Under the pieces are notes generated by a model that ran no database searches, was not told the origin of the DNA, and saw only the letters and a list, made by a program, of their open reading frames with translations. Below, piece after piece: positions 11,038 through 21,300 of a stretch of 64,000 nt of DNA (its first letter is position 1; each line of letters opens with the position of its first letter). A program made the translations under genes and the position numbers. Source of the stretch: Volvox africanus (taxonomy: Eukaryota > Chlorophyta > Chlorophyceae > Chlamydomonadales > Volvocaceae); contig BSDZ01000080.1 in the NCBI GenBank assembly GCA_030268105.1, forward strand, positions 2,791,501 to 2,855,500. The letters run 5' to 3'.

Positions 11038-12572
11038 CGATAACGATGACGTTATGATAGATGCTTGGATTAGATGGCTGGGGAGAGTGCCTGATGCGAC
11101 GTTAACTTGTCAGGAAGGAATAGAACTGATATTGTCGTTATGGGTGAGTCGGCCTATGGGTGAGTCGGTACTGGGATAATAGTGATTGTGGCGTTTAGGG
11201 GCGAGGACTTCACTGTCAAGACAGATAGGGGCACAGAAACAGCTCTACGAGACCTTAAAGCAGGCGCCTGGGGATCCAGACAATTGCTAAGCGGAAAAGG
11301 ATGGACAAGTCTTGAGGTCTGGCAGCTACTGGTATCAATGTGGCTCTGGTACTTGCAGATGCTACCTACACATTAAGGGGCTCGTTCTGAGAGCACAGGA
11401 GGGAGTGGCTGCTGGCTGGAGTCGTAGATTGAGATTTGTACATATAATGGCTCAGTTGCGTGTTGGAGAGGCTTTGACAGTTGATTGATGGTTGATAGGT
11501 CGTTGATGAACCGCAACTCACGCTTGGCGGCAGCAGAAGCAGCAGCAGGTGACGGTGCCCTCAACGACCTATCAACCATCAATCAATTGTCAAAGCCTCT
11601 CCAACACGCAACTGAGCCATTATATGTACAAATCTCAATCTACGACTCCAGCCAACAGAATTTGAGGGATGTGTTTTAACAACAAGCACTCTCGAGGGAC
11701 CGTGTTGTGGTAAGAGGCTAAATGTCGTCGCGTCCCGCTCAGGTAATTCCCTGGGCTCATAGCCGTTCCGAGCCACGCGCAGCGTACCGGAGTCCATCAT
11801 AGACTAGTTACGGGGGCTAGGTTGCATCCGCAGAGCTCTTGAAACAGGTAATTTGTCGCAGCGATGCCAGAACGGCTACAAGCGCGACCGCACACCATAC
11901 GACCGTACCTTAACGGACTTATGGACAGAACATGCGAGCTTAATTGAGAAAAAATGTTTATTACCTATTCATATTTTCGACATTTTGAGTTTCCGTCAGG
12001 AAGTAGCGACGACCCACGGGTCAGCGGTCAAAGGTTTACATACATATATAGCATGTGGGATAGGGGGGTACAGCTTCACCCGTGGCCACTAACCTGGCAG
12101 TCCCTAAATTCCCCGGTATTTCGGGGCACCCTCATCCGGTCTCCCATGCCGACTTCTCCGAAATCAGTGCTCTTCCCGGGTTCAGCACCCACCACCGGCA
12201 TCCAGCGGAATCTGCCGAATCAACTAAGGCGTCAACTCCGCTCCTCGCAAAGATAAAGTGTCATGGGAGGGATCCGCTAGGTGTATTACCTTTCTGTCAC
12301 GACTCCCACGGCTTGCAAACAAGAAGACTGATTTGTTGATTAGGTTAGCCCAGAGTGATTCCGAAGATATCCTGAAATCCGAAGTAGTTGAAACGGAAGG
12401 ATGCGTTACCCTAATGTTTTCGAAGGGCTCATCGTGCGACTTGAATAGTAGGTGTCACGTGGGGCACAAACACCTTGAGCAGTGGAATGTGCGCTTGCAC
12501 TTGTTTGCCTGCGTAACAAGTTCAAGGTAGCAAAGGACCTTCATCATGCACGTACGTGCTTGCCGACTGCAG
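11038..12572. other. intergenic region holding the long hairpin
   Basis: Divergent space between the LTD-FAS1 gene (-) and the first LEA-like gene (+). It contains the 94-base-arm inverted repeat at 11413-11654 and a short direct repeat, TATGGGTGAGTCGG, at 11139-11152 and 11155-11168. The first coding exon of the LEA-like gene should lie in the right part (expected form: ATG, a few codons, two spare bases, GT donor) but I could not identify it. No other coding frame looks real. Confidence 0.45.
11413..11654. repeat. near-perfect inverted repeat (94-base arms, 54-base loop)
   Basis: Left arm 11413-11506 and right arm 11561-11654 are reverse complements over 94 positions with one difference (G at 11480 against T at 11587), which would be a G-U pair in RNA. 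The loop is 11507-11560. The arm outer end reads TGGCTGGAGTCGTAGATTGA. A transcript of either strand would fold into a long, almost fully paired hairpin. Possible natures are a microRNA/siRNA precursor, of the long near-perfect type known in Chlamydomonas, or a foldback/MITE-like element. No target-site duplication is evident next to the arms. It carries no coding frame beyond the mirror-image shadows of its own arms. Confidence 0.92.
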
Positions 12573-13447
12573 GGTGGCCCAGGAGAAGTACGACAAGGAC
12601 TTTGATGAGCTCAGCGGCAAGGAGCGCCAAAACGTCGGCGGCACCATTGGCGGCAACATCCGCAAGGTATGTAGGGCCGCTAATGTGTAAGCTAATGTCC
12701 TTGTAAGTTTCATGCAAGGCTTGATTTGGGCGCCGTCTTGCGGCAAATGCTGCGCTCTCAGCTGGCAATTGCTGGGACGCTACCCATTTTTGTCCCTTAT
12801 CCAGGTCAGAAGTAACATGGACATCAAATGCATTCATAATATGCCTCTCAGCGCTCCAAGCCTTTTCCCTTGTGAGATTTTATTAAGTACTGCACCCCGT
12901 ACCCCGTACCCCGTATCCTACCTTCTGTCACCACGCAACGCCCCGCCTCCCTCCTGCCGGCCCAGGAGCAGCTAGGCACAGAGGGCTATCGTGAGATGGG
13001 CCACCAAGGCGGCCAGGTAGGTAGGCGTACTAACAGGCGTGCGTGTATGGTTGTGGCCAGGCAAGGTGGGGACCCAGGGGGGTGGGGCAGGGTCTTGAGG
13101 GAATAGGGACGGCTCTGTCCACAAGTGGTAGGGGTAATGGTAGTAGAGCACGCAAAATAGCTGTGAATAACATCGGAAGCAACCCAATCAGCAGATTCCC
13201 GAAAACAAAACCCACCCTTTTATCATCCGACACCTGCACATGTACCCTTGCCGCTTTGTCCACGTATTTTGGTATTCTGACTAACAGGAGTATTGGATCC
13301 AGTCCAGTGCAAGCTAGATTGCGGATTCCTAATCTAGGTTGCAATCTCGTCTTTTATCGACCGCCTCCTTCCTCTGCCTGCTAACGGCGGTTGTAGGCCA
13401 CCCAGGAGCAAGGTGAGGAGCGGCTGCCGACTGCCGGCTCGAAGTAG
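12573..13447 (+). CDS. group-1-LEA-like hydrophilic protein, copy A (5' exon not found)
   Basis: Three exons are seen: 12573-12666, 12966-13016 and 13397-13447 (TAG at 13445). Together they encode a very hydrophilic C-terminus: VAQEKYDKDFDELSGKE, then SVGG-type NVGGTIGGNIRK, then EQLGTEGYREMGHQGGQ, ending ATQEQGEERLPTAGSK. The segment RKEQLGTEGYREMGHQGG is a close match to the 20-residue repeat of group 1 LEA (Em/LEA_5) proteins, desiccation-protective hydrophilins, and related to the KGG motif of bacterial stress proteins. The first mapped exon needs two bases from an upstream exon, exactly as in copy B downstream, where a nine-codon ATG exon supplies them; I could not find the equivalent here. 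The intron before 12966 holds three copies of ACCCCGT. A TGTAA lies at 13935-13939. Confidence 0.72.
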
Positions 13448-14537
13448 GACGCCAACGGACATTCATTCTCTGCCCCTCATCTACTGCGCCGCCGGGGCCG
13501 CCAAGCAATTGCTGGACGCAGCTTGTTGTTTGAGAGTTGTATGGGGTGCGGGTATGATGTGCCTTAAGGTTTGTTTCCGGTGCCGGCGGCATGTGCTTGT
13601 CTTGGCTGGGCTGGGCCATCTTGGTGCAGTCTGCTGGGTGGCGGCAAAGCTATTGAGATGTGGTATTCTCTTGTTGGCTCAGTCGCGGCTCAGTCGCGGC
13701 TCAGTATCTATGTTAGGCGGGGCCGAGGTTTAGCGAACTATTAGCTGTTTCTTTAGGTGTCGCTTTCTGGCACTATTGGAACACGCTGTGAAGGTACCGC
13801 CATGACAGTTTAAGAATGAACTGGGTGGAGCCGTGGCCAGAGCACCATACAAGCGGAGGAATGGAGTTGTGGCATCTAACAAAATTATATCCAACTCGCT
13901 TGCGGTTTTGTTGCTAAAAAGACGTATGACTAACTGTAAGCTTCGGGCGGGATTTTGCTCCCAGCAGGAAATACGCCCGCGTAATACATAATGTAGGGAC
14001 TGTGAGCTGCCAAGTAATATCAGCTACGGTGAACAGTGGCCGCTACAGATCGGCCAACAGCTCTTCCTGCTGTGGTTATAACGTCCACTTCAAAACTTTG
14101 ACCATCGCCGCCTAGCCTCTGAAAAGGACAGCAAACTCTTAACGCGCGCCAGGGGATCCTGCCTGCGGAATGTCCTTCCGCTGGCTGCGAACAACTACGA
14201 AATTGAGTTCCTCTGCTGCTGCCAGCATACGCTGTGACGAGCTGCTAAATCTGAACGACACAGGTTGTGATTTTACCAGCAGCCATACAGTTCAGTTACA
14301 TCCCAACCAGACCTCTGGGCCCAACGTTTCGTGACCCGTTTCCGAGTGACTCATTGCAGTCAGTACTTATGTGACCCATGGGTCTTCTTATCGAGCTGAA
14401 CGTTACGGCGGCATTTCTCTCGCCAACACTTGAAACGAGCCGACCCTGATCCTGGACGCACGCTTTGGAAACACTCACGGAAGCCAACCAACGCTTAAGT
14501 AATCCTGTGCTTGTCTGCCTGGGAACCTTGTGACACG
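13448..14537. other. spacer between tandem LEA-like genes
   Basis: No gene recognised. It holds the probable 3' UTR of copy A, with TGTAA at 13935-13939 (488 bases after the stop), and the promoter and 5' UTR of copy B. A short tandem repeat of GGCTCAGTCGC (about 2.5 copies) is at 13677-13706. Confidence 0.5.
13935..13939 (+). terminator. TGTAA polyadenylation signal, LEA-like copy A
   Basis: TGTAA pentamer 488 bases after the copy A stop codon. Motif and position only. Confidence 0.35.
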
Positions 14538-15522
14538 ATGGGCGCCTCTGAGGAGGAGAAGGACAGGTGCGTGCGGCAAGGACATGAATGAATACCCCTC
14601 CGGTCTATTTGATCTCCGATCTATCGCGTTCATGTGTGCGTTCCTCACGCCTAGTGTTGGTATTCAAGTACTGGCGAGCGTCTGGTTCACGGCTGCCGCT
14701 TTTTGGCTCTACCGTGTCTCGGCCGCCTCCTGACACAGCTGTTGCGCACTGGCTAGGCGTACAGCTAGCGCATAACCTATGGGATTATTGAATCTGTACC
14801 TCATTTTTTGAGGCGAATCATCGCCTCGGCTATATATCAACGTGAACGGAAGAGTGTCGTTTGTCTGGGCGCCTTCGGAGCGTCATGGCTGCCGTCCCGC
14901 GGGTCTAGACACCAACCCTTGTTTAAAGAGGTCAAACCCCACACAAGGCTCGTGTGCACTTGCCGTCGAGAATCGCAGCGATGCTCCTTTCTGTGACATT
15001 TGCGGCGTGCGCTTTGGGATCTTATTGATGCTCATTTTGGATATCGCTTTCCTCCGTCCCTTTACCCACTCACTCTCTCACCCATTCACCCACCAAGGGT
15101 CTCAATGGAGAAGTTCGGGTGCAAGTGGAGTGAGCTCAAGGACCCTCAGGACCGCATGAGTGTGGGCGGCACCATCGGTGGAAACATCCGTAAGGTGCGC
15201 TTCGGGGGGAAACAAGCTCTTCCTCGTTTACTGACAGGGGAACCGTAAAGCGGACGTAGAGCGGACGTACAGCAGACGTAATACGGATGAACGGCGATTC
15301 TGTGTCGGTCCGTTTAGTTTTTGGCTCATTACGTACAAGTGGACTGGCTTCCCCTGGACTAGTCGGGCTGGTCGGCTGTCCTGCTTCATGTCGATAATTC
15401 GCTTTCCGCAGGGTGAGCTGGGCAGCGAAGGCTACCGGCATCTCCCCGAGAAGAAGAAGCAGCCGGAGAAGGAGGCTGAGGCTGAGGCTGAGGCTGAGGC
15501 TGAGGCTGAGGCTGAGGACTAA
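14538..15522 (+). CDS. group-1-LEA-like hydrophilic protein, copy B
   Basis: Complete 78-residue protein in three exons: 14538-14566 (MGASEEEKD plus two bases, donor GTGCGT), 15098-15194 and 15412-15522 (TAA). The middle exon gives VSMEKFGCKWSELKD and MSVGGTIGGNIRK; the last gives GELGSEGYRHLPEKKKQPEK and a run of Glu-Ala repeats ending in Asp. Exon phases and the VGGTIGGNIRK core match copy A, so the two are tandem duplicates. Copy B has lost the EMGHQGG half of the LEA group-1 motif and replaced it with a Lys/Glu-rich and (EA)n tail, which is probably helical. The ATG is chosen because it supplies the AG that the next exon needs and follows no other in-frame start. A protective hydrophilin role is inferred from copy A and composition. 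Confidence 0.75.
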
Positions 15523-15979
15523 TGGCTGCTATCACTCGGTTAATGCAGTTATTGATACGCATGCAGCGCCTGGTGCGGCTTGCCTAACCAACAACCTGCG
15601 CTGCGGCGTTGGTTGTATGGTTGTCTGGATGCCCGGCATAATTGCCGCGGCGAGCGTCATCAGCGTCATGACGTGAAGCCATTTGATGCTCAGAAGCGGG
15701 GCGTAGGTCGGAGGTGCTTTTGACGACGGATAAGTCCTATGGGGCTGTGTACGTCTTTGCGTACGTTGGTAATGGATTTTGCTTGACAGCTTCATTAATT
15801 TGAATTGGTCACGCGTTTAAGTTGTTAGAGGGATGGTGGGGAGGGGATGCTGAAATTGCTGTTTGTGGATTTTCGCCTTTGTGGCTTACTGCTTCCGAGT
15901 TGCTTTGGGAGATTGAGACGGCTGCTGAGCGGAACCAATGGCGAGACCTCTGGAAGATGTCCTGAGAATGTCTATTGCC

Positions 15980-15984
15980 TGTAA
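15980..15984 (+). terminator. TGTAA polyadenylation signal, LEA-like copy B
   Basis: TGTAA pentamer 457 bases after the copy B stop codon. Motif and position only. Confidence 0.4.
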
Positions 15985-16021
15985 TCCTGTGTACCAGCGG
16001 TAACGTCAATACTTTGTCGTT

Positions 16022-16091
16022 ACGTCAAGACCTGCTTCGCCTCTCACTCGTACGGCACGTCAAGACCTGCTTCGTCTCTTAATGGTACGGC
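16022..16091. repeat. 35-bp tandem duplication
   Basis: Two adjacent copies, 16022-16056 and 16057-16091, both starting ACGTCAAGACCTGCTTCG and both ending TACGGC, with a handful of differences in the middle. Confidence 0.85.
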
Positions 16092-16245
16092 GGTACGGCG
16101 GACCCCGATCAACACCTCCGGAAATGCGCGCGCGTATGCCTTCAACGCAAAACACCTTCAGCGTCAGGTTTCACAACTGGATAGCTGGATGCCACGAAAG
16201 TCATTGGCTCGCTGTTGCCATCGCAGACAAGCAAGAACGCTGTGG

Positions 16246-16251
16246 TATAAA
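16246..16251 (+). promoter_or_regulatory. possible TATA box
   Basis: TATAAA followed directly by a short stem-loop (AGGCGG, loop CAAAAA, CCGCCT; 16251-16268). It precedes an unrecognised 75-codon frame at 16367-16594. Weak evidence; TATA-like hexamers occur by chance. Confidence 0.2.
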
Positions 16252-17044
16252 GGCGGCAAAAACCGCCTTCGTTTTACAACTGCTGCAAGTCCATACGTCC
16301 CTAATCTGAACCGGCGGCGAAATTTCGCGAAAGTTTGCCACCAGCAATCGGTCACCCCGGCAACAAATGGAGGGCTTTGAAGCTCACGCATCCTTCCCCG
16401 GCTGCTCAAGAAGGGAATATCAGTGCGACATACCCCTGGTCAACCGCTTCTTGAGCACTCCCAGAGTCAACGTATTCATCAAGGGAATCCAATCCGCTAA
16501 CGCCATAGCTATTGAGCCTAATAGCGATGTTAATCCAGCTCGTTTAATTCCGCTGCGCGCTGCGCTGCCCTCCTATTACTCGTTTCGCTCTTGAGCCTCC
16601 CCCGATCTCTCACTCTGTTGCTCCTCGCCCCGCGCTTGGCCCCGACCCACCTTGTGGGCGCTCTAGCAGTCACAGCAGCAACAACAGCCGCAGAAGCAGA
16701 ACCAGCAGCGACAAGATCAGGGTCGCAGGCGACCCACGGATATGCCACACCAGGCAGGCGTGGCCAATAAAATGGGATTGGGATAATGAGAGTGGGAGTT
16801 GGGAGGCGACAAGATTACGGAACAAGGTAACAGTCAGCGATTCGGGGCAACAGACGCTTTGCTTCAACGCGCCGGCAAAGGCCTCTTTTGTTGTAACCTC
16901 AATCAATCAATGCAAAGTGGATGCATAAGGCTACCATGGGCCTAAAAAGAACTTTAGAGATGAAACATGTCCCTCGAGCATAAGTGCTCCCGGGGATAGA
17001 AGAAATGATCAAGTAAATATATCGCGTTACGATTACTATGAGCG

Positions 17045-17231
17045 TTACAGGTGGCTGCGTTGTTGTGAAACTTGCAGTGGGAAGGTCTCCTGCGCCCTCC
17101 ACAGGAAACGGGTGTTAGAATCACGAATATGAACGCCTGCCTGGCGCCGCGTCTCATCAATCTTGCCCTCCACGCTGTCCTGCTTGCTCGTTCCCAGGTG
17201 AAAGTCCTCGCCGTAAACCTCCTGAGCAACC
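17045..17231 (-). pseudogene. divergent third LEA-like copy (exon or remnant)
   Basis: Minus-strand exon-like segment. After an acceptor reading TTTTGCCGCAG, the frame starts with the same phase (one base, then GTT GCT CAG GAG) and the same opening as copy A: VAQEVYGEDFH against VAQEKYDKDFD. It continues with SKQDSVEGKIDETRRQAG, which aligns with the NVGGTIGGNIRK core, and stays open to a TAA at 17045-17047 (62 codons including the stop). The Gly-Gly pairs are lost and no EGYREMG half is visible. No first exon was found in the next kilobase upstream. It could be a diverged functional gene with its other exons unrecognised, or a decaying inverted duplicate; I lean to the latter. Confidence 0.5.
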
Positions 17232-18347
17232 CTGCGGCAAAATTTGGCGCTGACTGGCGCTGACCCACGGGTCGTTCAACATTAGCCAACTGGCTATGCA
17301 TGCATTGGAGCACTGGATACGTGTCAGATATCGACCTGACATAGTTTGCAGCATGCCAGACCGCTTTGCAAGAACAATAGCAGCACTCAACTTGTTTTTC
17401 TACTTAATCGTCACATCACGCGAGCTCGTCATTCTTGGAATGCCAGATAGTGTTCTCTTATATTCAAATTTATTTTGTTGAGTTACTTCCTAAGATTCAG
17501 GTTCAGCTTAGTAGTTGGGGATGAGAAGCAGGCCGTTCACACGATCCGACGTCCCGCAATGGAGTCGCGTGAGCATATTCATACTGCCGGCATACAATTC
17601 TTGTTGCCCAGTTATATAATTCCTTGCGCGAACGCATCAGGACCTAAAAATCATGTACATGACGAATCGCGTTACGTCGTTTGCTCCCCTCTGCCAGAGG
17701 CTTGCAAAGATATGGGGAGGCAAGTCGAAGGCGGTATTACGTTTTCGACACACATGTTAGAGGTGATACGAAGGTCACAATAGCAGCACCCATAGATGCA
17801 GCCTTAGTCGAACCAGATCACACGACGTCACACCACCGGCAAATATCCCAAAAGCTGATACTTAACATGATAATGAGCGCAACGATTCAGGGACTGACAG
17901 ACACCAGTTTTCTGAAATTTGAATTTACTGGTTTGAATCCCTTCAATCCTAACTTGTTAAAATACAGGGATGCAAACCGTATAGGAAAACCCTGGGCCAA
18001 GTACCTTCGGCACATTTTCCCGCGGCAACGGACCCTAGATTAAGCATCTAAGCATGAGCAAACGATGGACATGACTGGCTCCGAAGCATGATGCGCGGCC
18101 ATCAGGCCTTCAGGCCAAAGACGCGAATTAGACGTAAATTTTCGCGGGGTGACGCTCATATGCGCATAATTAATACTAACCTTGAACTTCTGTAAATCTG
18201 TATTCCAGTGCGAAGTTTATTTACCGACCGCTTCCTCTCGTACATCCAAATCAACTGCCAGTCGACTAACGGAAATTCATCCTCACGTTCGTGACATAGC
18301 GAGCCGTTGTTCTGTGTCTTAACCTGTTTGGTATTAGCGTGTAAAAG
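17232..18347. other. intergenic region before the selenium-binding protein gene
   Basis: No gene recognised. A plus-strand frame at 17681-18043 (120 codons) has no recognisable domain. The right end is AT-rich and should hold the promoter and 5' UTR of the selenium-binding protein gene. Confidence 0.4.
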
Positions 18348-21300
18348 ATGAGTATTTCTAATAGTTGCTGTGCAAAGGGCCCTGGTTATGCCTCCCCGTT
18401 GGTAAGTGCGAACAGATATCGTGATGTGAATTATATATCGCGACCTATACACATTAATCTTCTGTGTTGTTCTCTATACTTATCAAATTATGTATTGGTT
18501 ATAAGCTCGTTGATCTCGCCCCATCCGTTGATGCAGGAGGCGTATCGACATGGGCCCAAAGAGAAGCTCCTATATATTCCCTGCGTAATTCCGGATCACA
18601 GCCGACCTGATTACGTTGCCACTGTCGACGTTGATCCGGAGTCAGCGACCTACAAGCAGGTATGCAAAGGGTTTACGCGGTTGCAAGAGCGTCATTCGTC
18701 AAGGCTCAGCAGGTACTCAGCGTCGATGTTATCATGGCGACGCGCACGAGCTCTTTCACTTACGTAGCGGGCTTGACTGTCTGCGATGGGAAGGACGATG
18801 ACGACAGCTACTAGGCTTGTCGTTGCACACGGACATGCTTCCACCTTTCCCAACTTGGCACGAGTTGGGTGGCGGTCGTGCTCAGCGACAGAGGCCTGTC
18901 CTTCGGGAGGTTCGATTCCTCGTTACTAGTACCAGGACCCCGATACTTGTAATTCCGCCTCTCACAGTCTCGCACCGCCTCATAGTATCAACGGTCCTCG
19001 TCCGCTCGGTCGCCCCTGCACTGCAGATCATCCACCGACTTCCCATGCCAAACCTAAACGATGAGCTGCATCATTCCGGTAGGTCCGAAGGCGCTGCCTT
19101 CAGAAGCCACCTGTTTCAAACGGCCGCGCGCACCGCCTCCACATGTTTGTGTGCCGCGCACCGAACTCTCTGGCAGTAACCTGCAGCCCGGTTCCCACCT
19201 CCCCATTTGCCCCATTGCGGGGTCACCTGCTGCCGCAATTAGGCTGGAACTCCTGCTCGTCCTGCTATGCGGACCCCACTGCTGCATCACGCCGCCTGTT
19301 GATCCTTCCCTGCCTGGGCAGCGGCCGTGTGTACGGTACGGACATGCGACCGTGGTTAATGACTTAATATGTCCCTCCCTCTCAGCAGTTCACAGGTTTC
19401 GGTGAACAACATGCGCGTGTGGGTTCATGTGCCGCTGCCCGTTGTCATCACAGCCCCCATGACAGCAACCCCCCAGGGCATTGCTTTCTTACTTGTGGAA
19501 TTTGCGAGATGAAACGACGCTGTTTGCACACGAGAAGGAAAGGCTATGCCCCTTATGCCTGCAGGCATCGACACGGCCACCGACCCGCGTGCCCCCCGTG
19601 TGGGCGCGGTGGCGGAGCCCGAGGACATCCAAGCAGCTACTGGCCTCTCATACCTGCACACAAGCCATTGTGAGCTGAGCTCGCATGTTAAGGGTTAATG
19701 CGTTGAGGAACCGTCAAGGGACTGCTACGTGTAAACACAAAGGCCAATTGTGTGGATTTGGGTCACCTGCCTCGGAAGGAAACCTGTGGCACGAGTTTTC
19801 ACGCAGAGTGGTTTTCATGTGCTTATCCTTCATCATGCCGCTGACCCCCTGCCCTTTTGCATGCCTGCTCTGCCGCCGCTGCGTTTCATGTTTTGGCAGG
19901 TGCGCCTGATGGGAGCATCATGGTAGGTGCGCAACTGCACATGTCATGTGTGAGGAGGGCACCCATAACGTGGTGGCGTGATGGTGATGATGCGGTGATG
20001 GTAGTGGACGGGGGCACGCACTACATTATACATGGGAATGGGAGCACAGTCTGTTGACCACCGGTTTGTGGACTAGCCCAGGAACGGGGCCGCCGATGGG
20101 GTTGCTGTTGGGGCATTATACAACTTCACCCATCAACTCGCTCCTGTGACGGATAATGACGATTCGGCTACACGTTTTGCAAACTTGGCGGTCCGTGCCT
20201 GCAGGTCAGCGCCATGGGCGACGCTGAGGGCTCGGCACGGGGCTCTTTCCTCTTGCTAAACCAAGACCTCAGGTGTGTGTGTGTGACCCTTAGCCGCGGG
20301 TAAGAAGAGTGGGGGTGTCTATGGGCGGTGTGCCTTCATGCTGCCGGGATGAGGCCCTGTTTTCCGGTCCCTGGTGAGGGCCTGAAGGCTATGTCTTGGG
20401 GTACGAATGTCAATGTCGTACACTTTCGACGGGGGCATGCATCATGAGGTGCAGTGACGGGGATCACTCCCAAGTATTAACTTATTTTTACAACGTCCTT
20501 ACCATGTATACGTACCATGTATCATGTATACGTACATATTGTACTCGCATCTGCACCCGACCCATGTCTTGCCTTCCCTTGCAGCATCAAGGGCGTGTGG
20601 AGCAGCGAGGATACGCCGTACGGGTACGACTACTGGTACCAGCCGCGCCTGAACGTGATGTTCAGCAGCGGCTGGGGAGCCCCGAAGGCCTTCAGCAAGG
20701 TGGGCACCGGAAAGGCACCAATACCAACACCCGTCACGCACCGTCTAGAGGTTTTCCTCTTTCACAGAGCTGGGGATAGCTGCATGAGACATTTGGGGTT
20801 GCAGGTTACGGAGTTTTGAAGGCGGCCGCGAAGAGCAGGGACACATACAAGGAAATCCGCGAGGCGCTACAAGGCGACAGCCTGCCTCACCTGGTGCACG
20901 GGCAGTAGGCGAGCAAACTTGAACCTGGCAACTCAGGAGCCTTGAGGAGAAGACTTTTCCGGGAGTGATTTCAGTCTATCCCTGGCATCTGTTTTCATCC
21001 TCTCTTGGCATTTCTTCTCATTTCCTTGTCCTGTTCCTAACCTCGATTAACATCTTCGTGTGTCAATCTGGGACGTGTCCAGGCCTCTAGATTAGTTTTT
21101 GCTTCGTCTGATGTCGAGTTAGGAGGGCGCTGCAAATACACCGTGATGGCTTGCCAGGTGCTGATACCCGACCCAATACCCGGACTTGACCTCAGGGCTT
21201 CAACCCGGCGGAAGTCCCCGACCACTACGGCAACTCACTGTACGTGTGGGACTGGAAGGCGCGCACTCTCAAGCAGAAGATTGACCTGGGTCCTAAGGGG

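Larger units (their letters stand above)
15523..17044. other. intergenic region right of LEA-like copy B
   Basis: Probable 3' UTR of copy B up to the TGTAA at 15980-15984, then a 35-bp tandem repeat, then a TATAAA at 16246-16251 followed by a small GGCGG/CCGCC stem-loop. A 75-codon frame at 16367-16594 on the plus strand follows about 115 bases later; I do not recognise its product and do not call it a gene. Nothing else is supported. Confidence 0.4.

Noticed and set aside
11373..11679. Two frames of 69 and 64 codons sharing most of their protein sequence on opposite strands
   Set aside because: They are the mirror-image translations of the two arms of the inverted repeat, not genes.
17681..18043. 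120-codon plus-strand frame before the selenium-binding protein gene
   Set aside because: No recognisable domain or splice support, and AT-rich composition unlike neighbouring exons.
18909..18919. GGTTCGATTCC, resembling a tRNA T-loop
   Set aside because: No matching acceptor, D or anticodon arms within 100 bases, and it lies in an intron of the selenium-binding protein gene.
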